DNA from: Demequinaceae bacterium
GTDB lineage: Bacteria > Actinomycetota > Actinomycetes > Actinomycetales > Demequinaceae
Reading direction: 5' to 3'
Assembly: GCA_011524475.1 (NCBI GenBank)
Contig: WTKG01000190.1
Span: forward strand, 1-6,592
DNA: 6,592 nucleotides
How positions within the stretch are numbered: position 1 is the stretch's first letter; each line of letters starts with the position of its first letter. This document shows positions 4,727-6,592 of the stretch, piece after piece. The position numbers were made by a program, and so were the translations under genes. The notes beneath the pieces are model-generated. The model had not been told where the DNA came from, did not search any database, and saw nothing but the letters and a program-made list of their open reading frames with translations.

Positions 4727-6592
4727 ATGAGTATGCGCGGCCCTCGAACGTCTGCAGGTTCTGCGCGCGGCCGCACCACCGAAGACATCAAAAAAGAGCT
4801 TGCAGAAGCACCAGAGATTCCTCACCTGTGGCGCCGGGTGGGGGCTTTGTTTGTGGACTACCGGATGCGCATGGTGGGAACCGGATTGTTGGTGCTGGTG
4901 GGCTCTGCGCTCACAGTGGTACCCCCGCTGATTATTCAACGCACCTTTGACTTTGCGTTGTTCCCACTTGATGACACCGGTGCGGCACTGCCCCCGCAAC
5001 TCACTCTGCTTGCCCAACTCAGTGCACTCGCGATTGGTGTCTACCTGCTCATGGCGGGGCTGAACGTATGGCAAACATGGCTCACCAGCACTGTAGGAAA
5101 CCGGGTTGCTGGCGATTTGCGGGAACTGTTATTCACGCGGTTGCAATCCATGGACTTAGCTTTTTTCACCAAGACCAAGACAGGCACCATCCAGTCGCGG
5201 CTGCAAAACGATGTGGGTGGGGTCTCTGGCGTGCTGACCAACACCGTGACGTCGATTCTGGGCAACACCGTCACCGTGATTGCGAGCCTGGTGGCGATGG
5301 TGGTGCTTGATTGGCGGCTCACACTTATCGCAGTGGTGGTGATGCCGGCGCTGGTGGCCGTGCAGCGGCGCGTGGGGCAAGTGCGTGCACGTATTGCGGC
5401 CGCCACACAAGAGAGCCTTAGCGAACTGACGGCGATCACTCAAGAGACGTTGAGTGTGTCGGGGATTTTGCTCAGCAAGGCGTTTAATCGTCAACGTTTC
5501 GAAACGAAGCGTTACAGCACCGAAAACGCGCAACAGATTGGTTTGCAGGTGCGTCAAGAGATGTCGGGGCAGTGGTTTTTTGCTCTGGTGATGACGATTT
5601 TTTCCTCGGTTCCTGCCGTGATTTATCTTGCTGCCGGATTCTTGATTACTGGAGACCTCACCGGAGATGACCCTTCAGCGCAGACCTCTGTAGTGCTGAC
5701 GGGAGGGATTACGGCGGGCACGATTGTGGCGTTCACCGCGATTCAGAGCCGGCTGTTGTTCCCACTCATGGGCCTCATGCGGGTGGCCCTGGATGTGCAG
5801 ACGTCCAAGGCACTTTTTGCCCGCATTTTTGAGTACATGGATTTGGAGCCCACCATCGCCGATGCGCCTGAGGCGATTACCGTCCAGGACGCCCCCGGTC
5901 CGCTCGGCCGCATCGAATTTCGTGAGGTCACATTCCGGTACCCCGATGCATCACAGGACCGGGCTCCTACCTTGGATGGAGTCAGTTTTGTGGCAGAACC
6001 GGGCGAACACGTGGCGTTCGTGGGGCCCTCGGGAGCGGGAAAAACTACAGTGCTCTACCTGGTGCCGAGACTCTATGAAGCAACTGCCGGGCAGGTGATG
6101 TTTGCAGGGGCAGACGTGCGAGAACTGACCCGTGAGTCCATTGTCGATGCTGTAGGAATTGTTTCCCAAGAGACGTATCTTTTCCATGCTTCGGTTGCGG
6201 AGAATCTTCGATACGCCAAGCCCGACGCTACTCAGGAACAAATCGAGGAAGCCTGCCGGGGGGCAAATATTCACGAGACGATTATGGGTTTTGAGGAAGG
6301 CTACGACACCGTGGTGGGGGAGCGTGGCTACCGCCTTTCCGGCGGAGAGAAACAGCGCATCGCCATTGCGCGGGTGCTTCTCAAAGACCCACCGGTGTTG
6401 GTGCTCGATGAAGCCACCTCTGCGTTGGACACCGTTTCGGAACGTGCCGTGCAGTCCGCCCTCGACCGCGCAGCGGAGGGGCGCACAACGGTTACGGTGG
6501 CACACCGGCTGTCCACTATTGCGAAAGCTGATGTCATTCACGTGGTGGAATCCGGCCGGAATGTGGAATCGGGAACCCACCGGGCCTTGTTG
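4727..6592 (+). CDS. ABC exporter, fused membrane and ATPase domains (3' end outside window)
   Basis: The frame is open for 622 codons from ATG 4727 to the window edge. A cytoplasmic N-terminus (1-47) precedes about six membrane segments (near 48-70, 93-116, 174-194, 198-215, 283-307 and 325-346), forming an MsbA-like type IV exporter domain. The nucleotide-binding domain follows. It has A-loop Tyr405, Walker A GPSGAGKTT (433-441), Q-loop Gln481, signature LSGGEKQR (537-544), Walker B VLVLDEA with Asp561 and catalytic Glu562, D-loop SALD (565-568) and H-loop His593. Every ATPase residue is intact, so the protein is suited to work as a homodimer, or as the active half of a heterodimer if a partner gene lies downstream. 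The substrate is unknown; lipids, drugs and peptides are typical for the family. ATG 4733 (codon 3) is an alternative start, with 8-nt spacing from GGAA at 4721. Only the last few dozen codons are probably missing. Confidence 0.93.
   Translation, partial: MSMRGPRTSAGSARGRTTEDIKKELAEAPEIPHLWRRVGALFVDYRMRMVGTGLLVLVGSALTVVPPLIIQRTFDFALFPLDDTGAALPPQLTLLAQLSALAIGVYLLMAGLNVWQTWLTSTVGNRVAGDLRELLFTRLQSMDLAFFTKTKTGTIQSRLQNDVGGVSGVLTNTVTSILGNTVTVIASLVAMVVLDWRLTLIAVVVMPALVAVQRRVGQVRARIAAATQESLSELTAITQETLSVSGILLSKAFNRQRFETKRYSTENAQQIGLQVRQEMSGQWFFALVMTIFSSVPAVIYLAAGFLITGDLTGDDPSAQTSVVLTGGITAGTIVAFTAIQSRLLFPLMGLMRVALDVQTSKALFARIFEYMDLEPTIADAPEAITVQDAPGPLGRIEFREVTFRYPDASQDRAPTLDGVSFVAEPGEHVAFVGPSGAGKTTVLYLVPRLYEATAGQVMFAGADVRELTRESIVDAVGIVSQETYLFHASVAENLRYAKPDATQEQIEEACRGANIHETIMGFEEGYDTVVGERGYRLSGGEKQRIAIARVLLKDPPVLVLDEATSALDTVSERAVQSALDRAAEGRTTVTVAHRLSTIAKADVIHVVESGRNVESGTHRALL

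Noticed and set aside
4640..5074. 144-codon minus-strand frame over the SGNH-ABC gap and the ABC 5' end
   Set aside because: The product is rich in His, Gln and Arg with no hydrophobic core, and most of it opposes the N-terminus of the ABC exporter.
5951..6580. 209-codon minus-strand frame opposite the ABC ATPase domain
   Set aside because: It lies wholly over Walker A to H-loop coding on the plus strand, and the translated sequence shows no family pattern.
6400..6592. Possible truncation of the ABC exporter
   Set aside because: The frame has no stop because the window ends, not because the gene is broken; all motifs through the H-loop are present.

Overview
The window suggests a mid-to-high-GC actinobacterium, most likely in the Corynebacteriales (a Corynebacterium-like mycolic-acid bacterium). 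The reasons are a secreted cutinase-family esterase with mycobacterial/corynebacterial features, an M1 aminopeptidase N of actinobacterial length, and several genes whose start codon lies 6-7 nt behind a TANNNT-type -10 hexamer, as in the leaderless transcripts common in this phylum. The genus is inferred from family resemblance, not from any marker gene.

Layout from left to right: (1) positions 1-68, minus strand, the first 22 codons of an unidentified gene with a GTG start that runs off the left edge. (2) 69-194, a divergent promoter region with three closely spaced palindromes. (3) 195-1106, plus strand, a secreted cutinase-like serine esterase with a recognisable Ser-Asp-His triad and two predicted disulfides. 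(4) 1132-3771, minus strand, pepN (aminopeptidase N), converging on the cutinase gene with only 25 bp between the stop codons and no obvious terminator. (5) 3772-3853, an 82-bp divergent promoter region. (6) 3854-4636, plus strand, a cytoplasmic SGNH/GDSL hydrolase with a basic, aromatic C-terminal tail. (7) 4637-4726, a short intergenic gap with a weak hairpin and a candidate promoter. (8) 4727-6592, plus strand, a full-architecture ABC exporter (membrane domain fused to ATPase domain), still open at the right edge of the window.

The genes look like separate housekeeping or envelope units rather than one pathway. PepN degrades peptides in the cytoplasm, the cutinase acts outside the membrane on ester or lipid substrates, the SGNH hydrolase is an intracellular esterase of unknown substrate, and the ABC protein exports an unknown, probably hydrophobic, substrate. 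Only the SGNH hydrolase and ABC genes share a strand, and the 90-bp gap carries its own promoter candidate, so an operon is possible but not required. I see no mobile element, CRISPR array, RNA gene or evidently new multi-gene system. The most notable signals are the repeated leaderless-type start architecture, the palindrome cluster ahead of the cutinase gene, and the unannotated 5' gene fragment at the left edge.
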